A DNA stretch of 64,000 bases from Ruminiclostridium papyrosolvens DSM 2782 (GCF_029318685.1 NZ_CP119677.1:3587001-3651000), one strand, 5' to 3'; positions 27,055-37,842 are shown, counted from the stretch's first letter. Numbers and translations are program-made. Notes: generated by a model from the letters alone, not told the origin.

Positions 27055-27800
27055 TGTGTAACGAATACCACACGTTCTACGTGTGGTTCCGGAAAGCTTA
27101 TAGCTTTGAGTGGAAAATAAAAAGCCTCCTTGTTAAAATAGTTGCAGGTTTGCCAACCGCAATTACAGTAATAAGGAGGTTATCCAAATGGATAGTGAAA
27201 GTTTAGCACACAGTAAATATAATTGCAAATATCATATAGTGTTTGCACCAAAGTATCGCAGACAAGTAATATACGGAAAAATAAAAGCAGATATAGGTCA
27301 AATATTGAGAAAGTTATGCGACCAAAAAGGAGTAGAAATAATAGAAGCAAATGCTTGTCCGGACCATATACATATGTTGGTGAGTATTCCACCTAAGATA
27401 AGTGTATCAAGTTTTATGGGATATTTAAAAGGGAAGAGTTCGTTAATGATATTTGACCGACATGCCAACTTAAAGTATAAATATGGGAATAGACATTTAT
27501 GGTGCAAGGGATTTTATGTGGATACAGTAGGCAAAAATAAGAATGCAATTGCAAAGTATATACAAAACCAATTACAGAATGACATAGCAAGTGACCAAAT
27601 GAGTCTGATAGAGCATATTGACCCGTTTACGGGCGAGCCAGTAAAGAAAGGCAAATAATAACAGCCCCTTAAGGGGCTGCCTGTGAAATAAACGCGGTTG
27701 GCGGACAATTCAATATGTCTTTAGACATAGCTAGTAAAATGCCCTTATAGGGCTAGAGCATGCCACACGTTCTACGTGTGGTCATGACTATGAGATGCCT
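27055..27800 (+). mobile_element. IS200-type (IS200/IS605 family) insertion sequence
   Basis: The same hairpin, CCACACGTTCTACGTGTGG, occurs at 27068-27086 and 27763-27781. These flank one HUH transposase gene, as expected for the subterminal hairpins that TnpA recognises in single-stranded ends. The exact tips are not determined (given approximately). No tnpB or omega-RNA region is present. Confidence 0.82.
27188..27658 (+). CDS. tnpA: IS200/IS605 HUH transposase TnpA
   Basis: A 156-residue Y1 transposase behind AAGGAGG. The HUH motif is HIHML, and the catalytic tyrosine lies in NAIAKYIQNQLQND. It excises and inserts single-stranded DNA as a dimer. The length matches the family and the gene is intact. 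Confidence 0.95.
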   Translation: MDSESLAHSKYNCKYHIVFAPKYRRQVIYGKIKADIGQILRKLCDQKGVEIIEANACPDHIHMLVSIPPKISVSSFMGYLKGKSSLMIFDRHANLKYKYGNRHLWCKGFYVDTVGKNKNAIAKYIQNQLQNDIASDQMSLIEHIDPFTGEPVKKGK

Positions 27801-27838
27801 TATATAGGGTAAATATTCACAGTCTCTAAAATTCCAAT

Positions 27839-29587
27839 TTACTGATTAGATTTTATTACGGTCAAAATCCCCTCATTTGAACCATCTGTATTGTTAGATA
27901 AAATTTTGTATTTTATTTCTAGGTTGCTTTTTAATGAATGAAGTATAACAATCTTATTGAGAAATTTAAGTTCTTTGGGGCGTAAGCCTTTTTCTAGTTT
28001 AAGTTCAACAATATAAAAATCTTTGTCATCATAGGTGTTTTGTGCAACGTATTTGTCTAGTTCAGCATAAAAATCCTCAGATGTATATTCGTGAGTAGCA
28101 TTTTGGTTTATAGTTACATACCTATTTTGATTTTCTGGTTCTACACCTATATTACTATCCGCTTTAAATCCAAATATACTGCTAATAATTCCGTTATCTT
28201 TGCAGAAAGGCTCTGCTATGTACTGACTATAATCATCATTAGGATACTGTTCTCCTTGAAATAGCCTTACAGAAGACTTGTCTATAAATAATTTTACAGT
28301 AATGTTTTCATCGGTGTTTTCACTTATGTTATGTATAGCTATAGGAAGAACGCAGTACATACTAATATTATTTATAAAATTTACGAATATTTTGTATACA
28401 GCAATTTTATACTGTAAATCAATTATCATATTATGTTTTTGTTCTTCAATATCACTACCGCTGTATTTATATGATGTGTTTCTATAACTACCATAGTTCA
28501 TTTCTTTTTTAAAATTACCAACAAAGAAAAATTCTTTTTCTATATCAATATCAAACAATTCTTTAATTTCTCTAATAGATTCTTCTTTCTTTGTATCAGA
28601 AATTTCAGCATAGTTACTAAGAAATTCAAGCATATTTGGTATAAAACTTGAACTATCAATGGGAACCAAATTCTTAAGAATATCTGAACCGATAAGACTT
28701 TGAGGTTTAGGATTTATTTCATCTATAATTGTTGTTATATTATTTTCTTTCTCCTTTGGTTTCACAATATCGTGAGTCGGTAATTTAATGCTATCTATAG
28801 CCATAATTAATTTAATACAACTATTTGTATAATCCTGTAGGTATTTTCTATAACTGTAGTACTCCGTAATATAGCACTCAGACATAGTAGGTGAGTATTT
28901 ATTTGTTTCTTGATTATAAAACACTAACTCATGTTTAGCATGTTGAAAAACACTTTTTAACATGCCCACACTTGTAAGGTCTATCCAATCAAAAATTATT
29001 TTATCAAAGTCTACCTTTGATATGCTATCTCCTTCTATTCCTAGTAACATTTGCTCAAAAGTTAAGGCTTTTGATATTAATTCTAACCTTTTGAATTCTA
29101 ATTTAAATTCTTTAAAGGATATATATCTGTGTAGTGCATCTCTTGTTATGCTTTGTAAAATTGATTCATTAAAAGGTAGCACAGTAATTGTGATATTATG
29201 GGTATCAAAAATAGTTGTATTGAAGCCTTTTAAGGATTTTTTGGATTTTTTAGGAATCGTTCCTGTTTTATAGTATGATATAGCATTTATGAATGTAGTT
29301 GCATCCTCATCACATGAACCAATAAGAAAAATTGAGTATTCCTTGGATTTAGCTTCAGTAGTAAGCTCGTTAATCCATTCCGCTATGCTACTCTTACTAA
29401 ATAAATTTATGGATGACTTTACTTGTATTGATTTTATCAAACAGCCATTTAGCTCCAATGCTATATCTATTTTATTTCCAACTGGGTATTCAACGTAAAT
29501 CCTATCCCAATAATCCTGTGTTAACGCCTCTAATACAGATGCAAATCCTTGATAAATAAAACCGCGAATAGACTCTTTACCACCCAT
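27839..29587 (-). CDS. PD-(D/E)xK nuclease-domain protein, DUF4297-like
   Basis: A 582-residue protein behind AAGGTGAT. The N-terminus has the GG...RGFIYQ start, then VEYPVGNKIDIALE (Asp) and SIQVKSSINLF (Q-x-K), the D-QxK variant of the PD-(D/E)xK fold seen in DUF4297/Cap4-type dsDNA nucleases. The remaining 450 residues contain helical and mixed segments I do not recognise. Proteins of this type are effectors in anti-phage systems. It is the last gene of the cargo strand in the Tn554-like element, next to two other unfamiliar genes. The defence role is inferred from the nuclease type and location. Confidence 0.65.
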   Translation of the reverse strand: MGGKESIRGFIYQGFASVLEALTQDYWDRIYVEYPVGNKIDIALELNGCLIKSIQVKSSINLFSKSSIAEWINELTTEAKSKEYSIFLIGSCDEDATTFINAISYYKTGTIPKKSKKSLKGFNTTIFDTHNITITVLPFNESILQSITRDALHRYISFKEFKLEFKRLELISKALTFEQMLLGIEGDSISKVDFDKIIFDWIDLTSVGMLKSVFQHAKHELVFYNQETNKYSPTMSECYITEYYSYRKYLQDYTNSCIKLIMAIDSIKLPTHDIVKPKEKENNITTIIDEINPKPQSLIGSDILKNLVPIDSSSFIPNMLEFLSNYAEISDTKKEESIREIKELFDIDIEKEFFFVGNFKKEMNYGSYRNTSYKYSGSDIEEQKHNMIIDLQYKIAVYKIFVNFINNISMYCVLPIAIHNISENTDENITVKLFIDKSSVRLFQGEQYPNDDYSQYIAEPFCKDNGIISSIFGFKADSNIGVEPENQNRYVTINQNATHEYTSEDFYAELDKYVAQNTYDDKDFYIVELKLEKGLRPKELKFLNKIVILHSLKSNLEIKYKILSNNTDGSNEGILTVIKSNQ

Positions 29588-29779
29588 ATAATCACCTTCA
29601 CTTTCTTATAAAAAATTATATATCGTGCTTTTTACTTGTCCCAACATCAACGTATCATTAAGTTTTTTCCATATATGCATTATAATATTTAAAGTGGACT
29701 GCCATTAAAATCATATGAATTGACATAATAAATATAAAATTTGATTACTGATTCTTTGGAATCCATAGCATTTCCATAC

Positions 29780-31122
29780 TTAAGTATTTTCTGATACCTT
29801 ACTATTAATTTCTTTTAGCTTTTGTTTCAATAAAAGATCTAAACTATCCCGTTCTGATAACTCATTTTTAATTGTCTTATCAAAGGCTGAATCATCTTTA
29901 TATAAAATTTTTTCTTTATAACCATTACTCCACCACATTGTCATTAGGTCATCTAAGGCTCTTGTTAGTTTCTCCTCAGTTAAGAATATATTAAAAACTT
30001 CTTTTTGGGTATCGTTTGCATTTTTTATCATTATCTCTTTTAGCTGTTTCCGTGAATGTATCCTCATAACCAAATGAGCAGGATAAAATCCAAATTCTCC
30101 ATACTCGGGAAATTTATCAACAAGGTATTTTACTTTTAGTGTATTATAGCCTATCTTACTTGTAATAATTTCTTCAATTCTCCCTAAAGATCCGTCATTA
30201 GTATAAACATAGTCGTTAATTTCATATACGTTTTTAAACAAGGGAGCTATCCAAATATTACTCTTATCAAAACTTGCAACCAATTCAGGTATTTCCTTGT
30301 TTGCATCATGAGGGTAAAGATCCAATAGTATTTGACATTTATTTATTATCAAGGTTATTATCAACATTTCAATCTTTACAGCATTTTCAATCCAATCTTT
30401 ATCAACCTCATTTAAATTTACTCCATTATGAATTGAATTACTAGCTTGAGAATACTTCTGGTAGGATAACCCCAACATAATTTTTTCATAGATATTTGCT
30501 TTTGGAATAGCTTTTAGAAGCATACCCCTTAGGCTATTTTCATTTGTTTTAATTAATAACCCATTAATATCATACGGCTTTATTTTTTGATTAATAAACC
30601 AACAATTATTCTCTTGTATCGTTATAAAACACTTTTTCAACTCTTCAGTAATTTCACTCAAATAAAAGAGCTCACTGTTAGGTGCTTCACTATAAAAGTC
30701 TTTATAGTCTTTTATAACTCGTTTTTGCCTATTGTAATCATAAAGAAGAACAAAATATTTATAATACTCTTCCTGATTTGTTTCCTGAAATAGAATAAGT
30801 TTTGTTAATATTTCAATGTTTTTCTTCTATACATCTGTATTTCATTATTAACAGCCTGAAGGATTGACGTTTCTACTTTTATTTCTACCTCATCAGTAAT
30901 TTTGTTTTCTTGAATATCTTCAGATAGGAACTCACTCCACTTAAGAATAGAACTTTCCACATTTAATACTTCATCTAGAACTGAACCCATATAGAAATGT
31001 TTAAAAACCTGTTGTCTAAAGCTTACTACATATTCTTGAACAGTTAAAGCTTGTCTAAGCTCAACCGTCGCTTTCATAAGAGTTCCTAGCATTCTTTTAT
31101 TATCCTGTGTAAATATAATCAT
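29780..31122 (-). pseudogene. Cargo gene B: helical protein split by a -1 frameshift
   Basis: Two frames abut: 105 residues from the ATG at 31122 (MIIFTQDNKRMLGTLMKATV... to MYRRKTLKY), and a second frame that stays open back to about 30828 without an ATG, GTG or TTG until 30661. Adding one A to the A5 run opposite 30819-30823 joins them into one protein of roughly 445 residues (...MYRRKNIEILTKLILFQETN...). The merged product is helical, with a YSQASNSIHNG segment reminiscent of HEPN-type domains. Either the gene is broken or one base was lost in sequencing. It sits between the Rx4H protein and the nuclease, so it is probably a component of the same module. Confidence 0.65.
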
Positions 31123-31186
31123 TCAAATACCCCTTCAAACCTTACCATATTTTGTGCTGATTTTTATGTGTAATGGATTAAAGTAT

Positions 31187-32350
31187 TTAATCCGCTATAC
31201 ACATTTTACAAGGTCTTAAGCCATTTAATATTGGAGTATCTTCATTCTCGTAAAAAATCATATTTTTTGTAAAATATCTCTTCTTTTTACTCGTACTGAT
31301 AACAAAATACTCGCTTATATTACTTGGTTCAGTTTTTGCCTCGTCTCTACTAATAGGATGTACCATATTACATCCTGCTAAATGATATACATTACTTGAA
31401 TTACATGAGAAGTATTGAAATTTTGATTGAATATAATCCAAAAATAAGATTAACTTTAACGAGTTTTCTTCTGTACCGTAATTTGTATCAGCTCCATGCA
31501 ATATAGCATGCCTGCTTGTTTTAGATCCAACAGGTTCTCCATATGTAAAGTCTACCATCATTGAATTTACAAAAAAATCTGAAATGAGTATATTATAACC
31601 ATTATGTGGGTTAAACGATAAAATTTCATTAATATATGCCTTATAACATGGCTCATGCATTTGTCCTTTGTGGCAAAAGCCTTTTGCAATTACCCCTTCT
31701 ATCTGAGCTAATAATACTGGTACAGCTAAACTGTATTTACCGGAGATATGTGCATCGATAATATTCTTTAGAATATCCAATCTGTCTTGGAGTATTTTCC
31801 TCTTTGACCATTCATTAAGAACATCCTCAAGTAGTTCCTTTCTGTAAAAAGTTATTATTTTTTTATTAATCAATGCCTGTTTTCGATCTATATCTGAGTC
31901 ATATAATTCAATTATTTTGTTGATTTCTGGTAGAGTTATATGCTTAGCCGGGGTCCACCCATATTTTAATAGTATTGCTGTGTATTTAATATATTTCTTC
32001 TCGATATCATTTACGATTTCTATAGAATCAAGAAAAGATTTAGTAAAATCATTTATTGATAAGGATAAATAAGCATATGATATTAAGTTTGATAAATAGT
32101 TAAGTTTAGTCGTATCCTTGATTTTATTACATGTGTTGCTGATTTCTTTTTTAGGATTAGTTTGTAGTATAGATATGCTGTCTATGATTTTTGAGAATTC
32201 TTCTATTTGCTTAGTATCAATTTTCAACTTTTGATTTGATAAACGAGTATTTAATTTAGAAATCGCTTCTTCTATAGATAGTCTATCAACCATTAGTGTA
32301 TCTTTTAATAATGCTGATATTGATAAATTAACGTTATCGTTTCCACCCAC
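31187..32350 (-). CDS. Cargo gene A: Rx4H (HEPN-like) protein with Cys/His tail
   Basis: About 387 residues from the GTG at 32350, chosen because AAGGTGA lies 7 bp upstream (a TTG 15 bp earlier is possible). The N-terminal 220 residues are helical. SRHAILHGADTNYGT contains R-H-A-I-L-H, the Rx4H signature of HEPN ribonucleases. The last 60 residues (VYHLAGCNMVHPI ... GLRPCKMC) match the pattern of the Ada-type metal-binding domain with one His and three Cys. This suggests an RNase or sensor with a nucleic-acid-binding tail. No known family name is assigned. It is followed by the split gene and the nuclease on the same strand. Confidence 0.55.
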   Translation of the reverse strand: MGGNDNVNLSISALLKDTLMVDRLSIEEAISKLNTRLSNQKLKIDTKQIEEFSKIIDSISILQTNPKKEISNTCNKIKDTTKLNYLSNLISYAYLSLSINDFTKSFLDSIEIVNDIEKKYIKYTAILLKYGWTPAKHITLPEINKIIELYDSDIDRKQALINKKIITFYRKELLEDVLNEWSKRKILQDRLDILKNIIDAHISGKYSLAVPVLLAQIEGVIAKGFCHKGQMHEPCYKAYINEILSFNPHNGYNILISDFFVNSMMVDFTYGEPVGSKTSRHAILHGADTNYGTEENSLKLILFLDYIQSKFQYFSCNSSNVYHLAGCNMVHPISRDEAKTEPSNISEYFVISTSKKKRYFTKNMIFYENEDTPILNGLRPCKMCIAD

Positions 32351-32373
32351 ATTTATCACCTTCAATTAAGTTA

Positions 32374-33081
32374 TTATATTGGGAATTTTGCTATTACTTC
32401 ATTATATTTCTCCTGGGCATCTGCCAAAGACAACTTTGAATAAACCTCTAGCGTCTGCCGACTCTCATGTCCTGAATATGGCTGAATCAATGAGTCATCA
32501 ATACCCTGCTTTTTAAGCCATGTAAACAGAAAGTGCCTTAGTTTATGTGGCGATAATGATTTCTGTAAATTAGCCTTTTCTGAATATTTCGCCATTATTT
32601 TCCTAATTCCTCTGTCGGTATACTTTTTTTTCCATGAAGATTCAAATAAATATGATGCATTATTTTTTTTCATATTATTATGATGCATGGCCAGCAGCTC
32701 TTTGAATGAGTGAGGAAATGGAACTATCCTATCCTTGTTACCCTTGCCATTATTTATCCTGATTTGGCAGTCTTGAAAATCAACATTATCAAGTTTAATA
32801 TTAATCAACTCACTTACTCTGACACCAGTATATAGTAAGGTTTTGATTATAAGCATGTCTTGAAAATTACTTGAGTTCCATACTTCATTATAGTATCGTT
32901 TTAACTCATCTTCTGTAGGAACATAAGGTAATTTTTTCGAATCCGCTTGTATCTCAACCTCAAGTTCTTTCCGCAATTCACGAAATACATTTTTTAAATA
33001 ATAGTAATCTGGCCTTTCTTCTCTTAGGAACTTGGCAAGTTCCTTGGCCTTCTTCTTTACCGGCGTACGTTTACTCTCCAT
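32374..33081 (-). CDS. Tyrosine recombinase, fourth of the element
   Basis: About 235 residues from the ATG at 33081, which has AGGAG upstream; an earlier in-frame start does not. The catalytic set is complete: GVRVSEL (Arg), GKGNKDR (Lys), [12 protein letters not shown] (H-x-x-R), [14 protein letters not shown] (His and Tyr). The core-binding domain is short. It follows tnpC by 185 bp and precedes the cargo. Such a gene often travels with accessory cargo and may mobilise it separately. Confidence 0.85.
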   Translation of the reverse strand: MESKRTPVKKKAKELAKFLREERPDYYYLKNVFRELRKELEVEIQADSKKLPYVPTEDELKRYYNEVWNSSNFQDMLIIKTLLYTGVRVSELINIKLDNVDFQDCQIRINNGKGNKDRIVPFPHSFKELLAMHHNNMKKNNASYLFESSWKKKYTDRGIRKIMAKYSEKANLQKSLSPHKLRHFLFTWLKKQGIDDSLIQPYSGHESRQTLEVYSKLSLADAQEKYNEVIAKFPI

Positions 33082-33265
33082 TTCATTGCTCCTAACTATT
33101 TTATCAAAAGTTCCTATAATCATTGGAGTAGGAACTTTATAATGATTTTTGATCTATTTATATACATATAATTAGTGATTGGATACTGAATTTGTTAGAA
33201 GTTCGTTTCCTTATAATTGAATCGGAACTTTTATCACTAAGGTTATTCTCTCAATAAAGCACTAA

Positions 33266-33649
33266 TTACTGCATATCATACAATTTACCCCTGAGCTTCA
33301 TCAGCTCGTCTTTTAACCTTTTATTTTCTTCTTCCAACTCTTTTATACGCTTATTCTTTGCAGCAATTAATATATCCTTACTATTATTAGTCATTTCTCT
33401 TTTAACCTGAGATGGGGAAGATAGACCCTCCTGCTGCTTTCGTAAAATATCGATTCTTTCACGTATTTCATCGTTATTGTAAAGGAATGCTTTTGATACT
33501 CCGGACTCCATTGAAACACTATTAAAATTGATTTTAGATTTGGATTTAATAAGCTTTTGTATTGCTTCATCAACTTTGGCTATGGTATTTTTGCTCTTCT
33601 GTTCAGCATAAGATCTTAATCCCTCAACATTTCTCTCAGAATGAATCAT
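33266..33649 (-). CDS. tnpC: Tn554-type transposition regulator TnpC
   Basis: 127 residues from the ATG at 33649 behind GGAAAGG, overlapping the tnpB end by 14 bp. It is highly charged and helical, with a C-terminal coiled coil (KELEEENKRLKDELMKLRGK). Size, position after tnpB and the SGVSKAFLYNN helix-turn-helix-like segment match TnpC (DUF6262) of Tn554, which influences transposition frequency and orientation. Confidence 0.82.
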   Translation of the reverse strand: MIHSERNVEGLRSYAEQKSKNTIAKVDEAIQKLIKSKSKINFNSVSMESGVSKAFLYNNDEIRERIDILRKQQEGLSSPSQVKREMTNNSKDILIAAKNKRIKELEEENKRLKDELMKLRGKLYDMQ

Positions 33650-35597
33650 TTTTCCTTTCCTCCCCAACAAATTCTCTACCTTTTTTCCCAGCCTTGTGAT
33701 ATAAGCATCCTGTTTTAAGAACCTCAAGCACTGTCTCATATTTTTCCAGTAAGGCTTGGTTTTTCTCTACCCATACCGTTCTATTTTGCATTTTTCCTCG
33801 TTCAATTAAAGCTTTTGTTTCACATATTTCAAATTCATACTGAGGAATAAATTCTGCTGTTGTACACAAATTTCGGCAAGTTAGGCATGGATTTAATTGA
33901 GTATGACATTCCTGCTTTTTAGGCTTCATACAATATCCTAAAGGCATACGTACTGCATCAAGATTATACCTTATATACTCCCATTCAATAACATTTTCGT
34001 TTTCAATATCGCTTATATCAATCTTTTTTATGTTTCCTGTATCATCAATCTTAAAAATTCCTTGCCGAGCAACTTCCTCCCATGATTTTCTCATTGTTGT
34101 ATCTAAGATTCTTGCGTATCGTAACGTCATTTCCGGAGATGCATGAGCCATCCACTTCTGAACATGTAGTAGATTCATCCCATTGTTGATCAATTCCATA
34201 GCTTTTGTATGCCTAAATGCATGATTTGCAAACTTAAATATTTTTCCTTGATCATCTACAATCTCATATTTATTCGCTAAGCGGTTTAGGGCATCAATTA
34301 TGTATGATCTTATTGGAGGTTTACCAATTCTTCTTCCTTTGAGTCTGACAAATAACAGCTTATGAGGATTATTTTGCTTTGTACTTTTTTGTTTTACTTC
34401 TTCAATAAGTACTTTCACTATGGCTGCTACTTCATCAGTAATAGGTATTCTATGGCCCATTACCTCAGTTTTAACAATGTCACCACAAAGATACCATCCC
34501 TGTGAAGTTTTTTGTAAACATTCATTATATTTCAAATTTAATATGTCAGAAATTCTCCATCCTGATATTCTTAACAGTATAACTATTGGAATACAATCAG
34601 CTGGTTCAATTTTACTAAAATTTTTCTCTAATTGTATAATCACACCTTCTGGAATATATTTAATATTTTCATCTGCTTTAATTTTCTTTTTGGGGAAGTC
34701 CTCATCAAAAATTAATTTACTGATATCTTTAACTGGCGCCTCTGGGTAATCAGCCATTTGAATATAACTAATAAAAAGTTTAAGACTAACAAAATAAGCT
34801 ATATGAGTTTTTTCCATGCCTTTTGTATAGTTCTTGAACCATGCCAAATAATTCTCAAAATCATTTCGGTTAAGGTCAGTTAAAGTAGTTATGCTTGGAT
34901 AGTTTTTAACAAAAAATGTGAAAAACAATTTTAAAGACTGTAGGTCAATATAGCACTGATCCCATGAACGACTTACAATTCTAACTTTTAAATATCTTTT
35001 TGCTAAGTCACGGAATTGCATTGGTATTTTCAAAAAATCAAGTAAAAATCCTGTATTAGTAATTCCTATTCTAGCACCTGGTATCTTACGGCAGTCCCAA
35101 ATATCTTTTTCGAACTCGTTTCTGGTATCATAAAAATCAAATACTATTTTAATAAGTTGATTTACCATTGATTCATAATAGCTGTTAGATAATTTACCAG
35201 CTTTATTTATTTTTGCACCCTCGCTTATAAGGTATGTAGTCCACTGCCGTTTTAATTTTTCGGGAGAAACTTCTGTCAATGAAAGCATTTTAGGATAATG
35301 AGTTTTCACAAATCTTGAAAACCTACTTAGGTGTAGCCCATAATGAATGGCAAGATTTAAACTCATTTTTTGTGAAGTAATATTTATCATAAGGAAATAT
35401 TTTATTTCTTCTTTAACTCCAGAACTAAGTTTCGAAAAATTGATTACCGATGTTTTCTTATGTAGCTTTTCTGGTCTATACTTATCAAAAATAGGGGAGT
35501 TAATATCCCAAATATCATTTTCAAGCCAATACCCGTCTAATTCCGCAATAAGTTTATTTGCTTCTACTTCAATAGGTTGATAACTAATCTTCAACAA
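33636..35597 (-). CDS. tnpB: Tn554-type tyrosine recombinase TnpB
   Basis: 653 residues, the usual large size of Tn554 TnpB (about 630). The C-terminal recombinase domain has ISGWRISDIL (Arg), FANHAFRHTKAM (H-x-x-R), MAHASPEMTLRYARI (His and Tyr). A zinc-type Cys cluster follows (GYCMKPKKQECHTQLNPCLTC). It acts with TnpA in site-specific insertion. It lies 3 bp after the tnpA stop. Confidence 0.92.
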   Translation of the reverse strand: MLKISYQPIEVEANKLIAELDGYWLENDIWDINSPIFDKYRPEKLHKKTSVINFSKLSSGVKEEIKYFLMINITSQKMSLNLAIHYGLHLSRFSRFVKTHYPKMLSLTEVSPEKLKRQWTTYLISEGAKINKAGKLSNSYYESMVNQLIKIVFDFYDTRNEFEKDIWDCRKIPGARIGITNTGFLLDFLKIPMQFRDLAKRYLKVRIVSRSWDQCYIDLQSLKLFFTFFVKNYPSITTLTDLNRNDFENYLAWFKNYTKGMEKTHIAYFVSLKLFISYIQMADYPEAPVKDISKLIFDEDFPKKKIKADENIKYIPEGVIIQLEKNFSKIEPADCIPIVILLRISGWRISDILNLKYNECLQKTSQGWYLCGDIVKTEVMGHRIPITDEVAAIVKVLIEEVKQKSTKQNNPHKLLFVRLKGRRIGKPPIRSYIIDALNRLANKYEIVDDQGKIFKFANHAFRHTKAMELINNGMNLLHVQKWMAHASPEMTLRYARILDTTMRKSWEEVARQGIFKIDDTGNIKKIDISDIENENVIEWEYIRYNLDAVRMPLGYCMKPKKQECHTQLNPCLTCRNLCTTAEFIPQYEFEICETKALIERGKMQNRTVWVEKNQALLEKYETVLEVLKTGCLYHKAGKKGREFVGEERKNDSF

Positions 35598-35600
35598 AAG

Positions 35601-36725
35601 TCACTCCTCATCTAATCTACATGTAAAATTTCTTTGGGCATTCTCCCATTCTTTCCTAATGTCATCATCACTGGGATGAACATACATCTGTAATGTCGTT
35701 TGTATATGGGCATGACCAGCACGTTTCATCAAATGCTCATCTTTCCATCCAGATCTTCTGAGTTCGGTTAATGAACTATGCCTTAAAACATGGGGCATTA
35801 TTATAATACCTGTTTTTTCTCCTAACCGTTTAAATAATGATACAACATCTTGATACTCCATAGGCTTATATTTACTTCTACCAGATAGCTTTATAAATAC
35901 ATGATTTGTATCTACTTCATCCGTATGGCATTCAGCAATATAGTCAAAATAGAAATTTATTAAATCGTTAGAGACGTCTATATCTCTGGGGCTGCATACT
36001 GTTTTAATTTCTGCCATATTTTCTAGTTGTCCGCGATCTCTAATATGTATTTTATTACCATCTATTTCAAAGTCTTCAAGCCATAAAGCTAGGGCTTCTC
36101 CGATCCGGATAGAGCTTTCCCATAGAAGTTGGATTAAAAATTTATCCCGTATATTATTACAAGCATTTATAAGTGTCTCAATATCCTTTTTGGGAATAGT
36201 CTTTGGTTTTTGCTTTGGAACTTTGATTTTAAATAATTTTGCATTATATTTTTTATTTTTGCTTATGTGATATAAAAAATCTTTGAATCCTCTTCTTGAA
36301 CCAGAAATTTGCCTAATCATCTGAACCGATAATTGATTGTTGTATTCTTCATGTCTCCTTATATAGTCATAAAACCCTAAAACAGTAGAAAGTACAGTAT
36401 TAATAGTTCTCGGTGATCTACCCATTTCTGTTAAAGCTATAGGTGTTACATTTAATTTACCAAATGGACTCTGCAACCACCGAATAAATTCAGCAATATC
36501 ATCTATCTGTATACTTAAGTAATCCAGATTCTTCTTTTCTAAATATTCAAAGAACAATTTTAAATGATAGCAATATGAACGCAGTGAGTTCCTTGCCGAA
36601 CCACTATTATCCTTAAACTTAAGATATTTTAAAACAGGTACTACAAATTCACCACTCGTATCTACAAGAGCATAGCGTACTCTATTTTCTGATGTAATAA
36701 TGGTTTCAACACGCATAAAAATCAC
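35601..36725 (-). CDS. tnpA: Tn554-type tyrosine recombinase TnpA
   Basis: 374 residues, matching Tn554 TnpA (361). It has an N-terminal SAM-like core-binding domain and then the catalytic domain: WESSIRIGEALAL (Arg), MPHVLRHSSLTE (H-x-x-R), AGHAHIQTTLQMYVH (His, Tyr). It is the first gene of the tnpABC operon. Confidence 0.92.
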   Translation of the reverse strand: MIFMRVETIITSENRVRYALVDTSGEFVVPVLKYLKFKDNSGSARNSLRSYCYHLKLFFEYLEKKNLDYLSIQIDDIAEFIRWLQSPFGKLNVTPIALTEMGRSPRTINTVLSTVLGFYDYIRRHEEYNNQLSVQMIRQISGSRRGFKDFLYHISKNKKYNAKLFKIKVPKQKPKTIPKKDIETLINACNNIRDKFLIQLLWESSIRIGEALALWLEDFEIDGNKIHIRDRGQLENMAEIKTVCSPRDIDVSNDLINFYFDYIAECHTDEVDTNHVFIKLSGRSKYKPMEYQDVVSLFKRLGEKTGIIIMPHVLRHSSLTELRRSGWKDEHLMKRAGHAHIQTTLQMYVHPSDDDIRKEWENAQRNFTCRLDEE

Positions 36726-37014
36726 ATGCTTTCTATGGAAAATTTATCTAGTATCTTTCATTTGTGAAGTTTATAAAACAGAATGGAATTAACCCGCACT
36801 GAAAATATTGGAATGATGAAATAGTATTTTAGTAATAGAACGGAATCACTTTAACTTAGTATAAATATATGTATTTAAACATTTAACAGATTGAAATTTA
36901 TTATATTAGCAGCGATGAATTTATGCGAAATCATTATTAACTGTTTTAAAAAATTTCAGCTTACTAAGAAGCTGGATAGCTTCATATTGGACAGATAGTT
37001 GACCAGCTTAATGT
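36726..37014. other. Intergenic AT-rich region upstream of tnpA
   Basis: 289 bp between the DUF4238 gene end and the tnpA start. It is very AT-rich and presumably carries the tnpABC promoter. No gene was seen. Confidence 0.35.
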
Positions 37015-37842
37015 CTAGCATATGAGTCCGTTATTGACCATATTGTTTACTATCAAAATTTCTTTAGCAAAATTTTTTGAGCTAGAAAACAAGTATTTAT
37101 GAGAGTATTTAAAAGTTTCAAAATTGATTTCTTTTACCTCATCCGCATTAACCTGTTCTATAATTCTTCTATATCTTCCCCACGACCCAAACAGGCAAAT
37201 TTTTTGTGTTAGAGGAAAAGTAACTTCAACTTGTGGACTACTTGCAAACCCACATAACTCCATATTTAGATTATCAGGGTCTTTTATAACAACTGGGTTA
37301 TCAGATGTTATAAAACTTGTTCCTTCCTGAGCAATAAGTAATGACCAACTCATTCTTAGAAGTAAATGACTTGCTACATGTGTCACTCTTACAACAGAAT
37401 CCATCATAACTTTTGAAGATAGATTATCATAATCAATTCCCTTAATTGAAAGTTCCTTTATTCTCCCACTTTCAATTAAAACTTTGAATGTTTTACTAAA
37501 CTTAGGCACTCTTTCAACCATAGAAAATACGAATTTACAAAGCATTAATCGTTCACTTCTTGAAATGTAGTTTAGTTTTACCAACTTTCTAAACACCCGA
37601 GATACAGGAGTTTCAATTTCTTTTTCAAATTGGTCTTCCACAATTGAAGAAATATTACCTTCAGAATCCTCAATGTCATTATATCCTTTTTCGTATGCTA
37701 TATTTTTAGGTGCCTTATTCTTAATTGATTCATCTGCTTTATCATATACCCAAACGTAAGGAGAATATATAGAAGGAGTAGATGGATCAGTAAAATAGTT
37801 CAAGTAAAACTGCGGTACATAATGATGATTTCTTTTCTCCAT
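37015..37842 (-). CDS. DUF4238 protein
   Basis: A 275-residue protein starting MEKRNHHYVPQFYLNYF, the hallmark HHxVPxFYL opening of DUF4238. A later GTSFITSDNPVVI segment also fits the family. The function is unknown; the conserved histidines and location in defence-rich islands suggest an enzymatic effector. It is cargo at the right end of the Tn554-like element. Confidence 0.82.
   Translation of the reverse strand: MEKRNHHYVPQFYLNYFTDPSTPSIYSPYVWVYDKADESIKNKAPKNIAYEKGYNDIEDSEGNISSIVEDQFEKEIETPVSRVFRKLVKLNYISRSERLMLCKFVFSMVERVPKFSKTFKVLIESGRIKELSIKGIDYDNLSSKVMMDSVVRVTHVASHLLLRMSWSLLIAQEGTSFITSDNPVVIKDPDNLNMELCGFASSPQVEVTFPLTQKICLFGSWGRYRRIIEQVNADEVKEINFETFKYSHKYLFSSSKNFAKEILIVNNMVNNGLIC

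Noticed and set aside
27055-27800. IS605-type element with TnpB/omega-RNA
   Set aside because: Only the TnpA gene fits between the two hairpins; no RuvC-type gene or remnant is visible.
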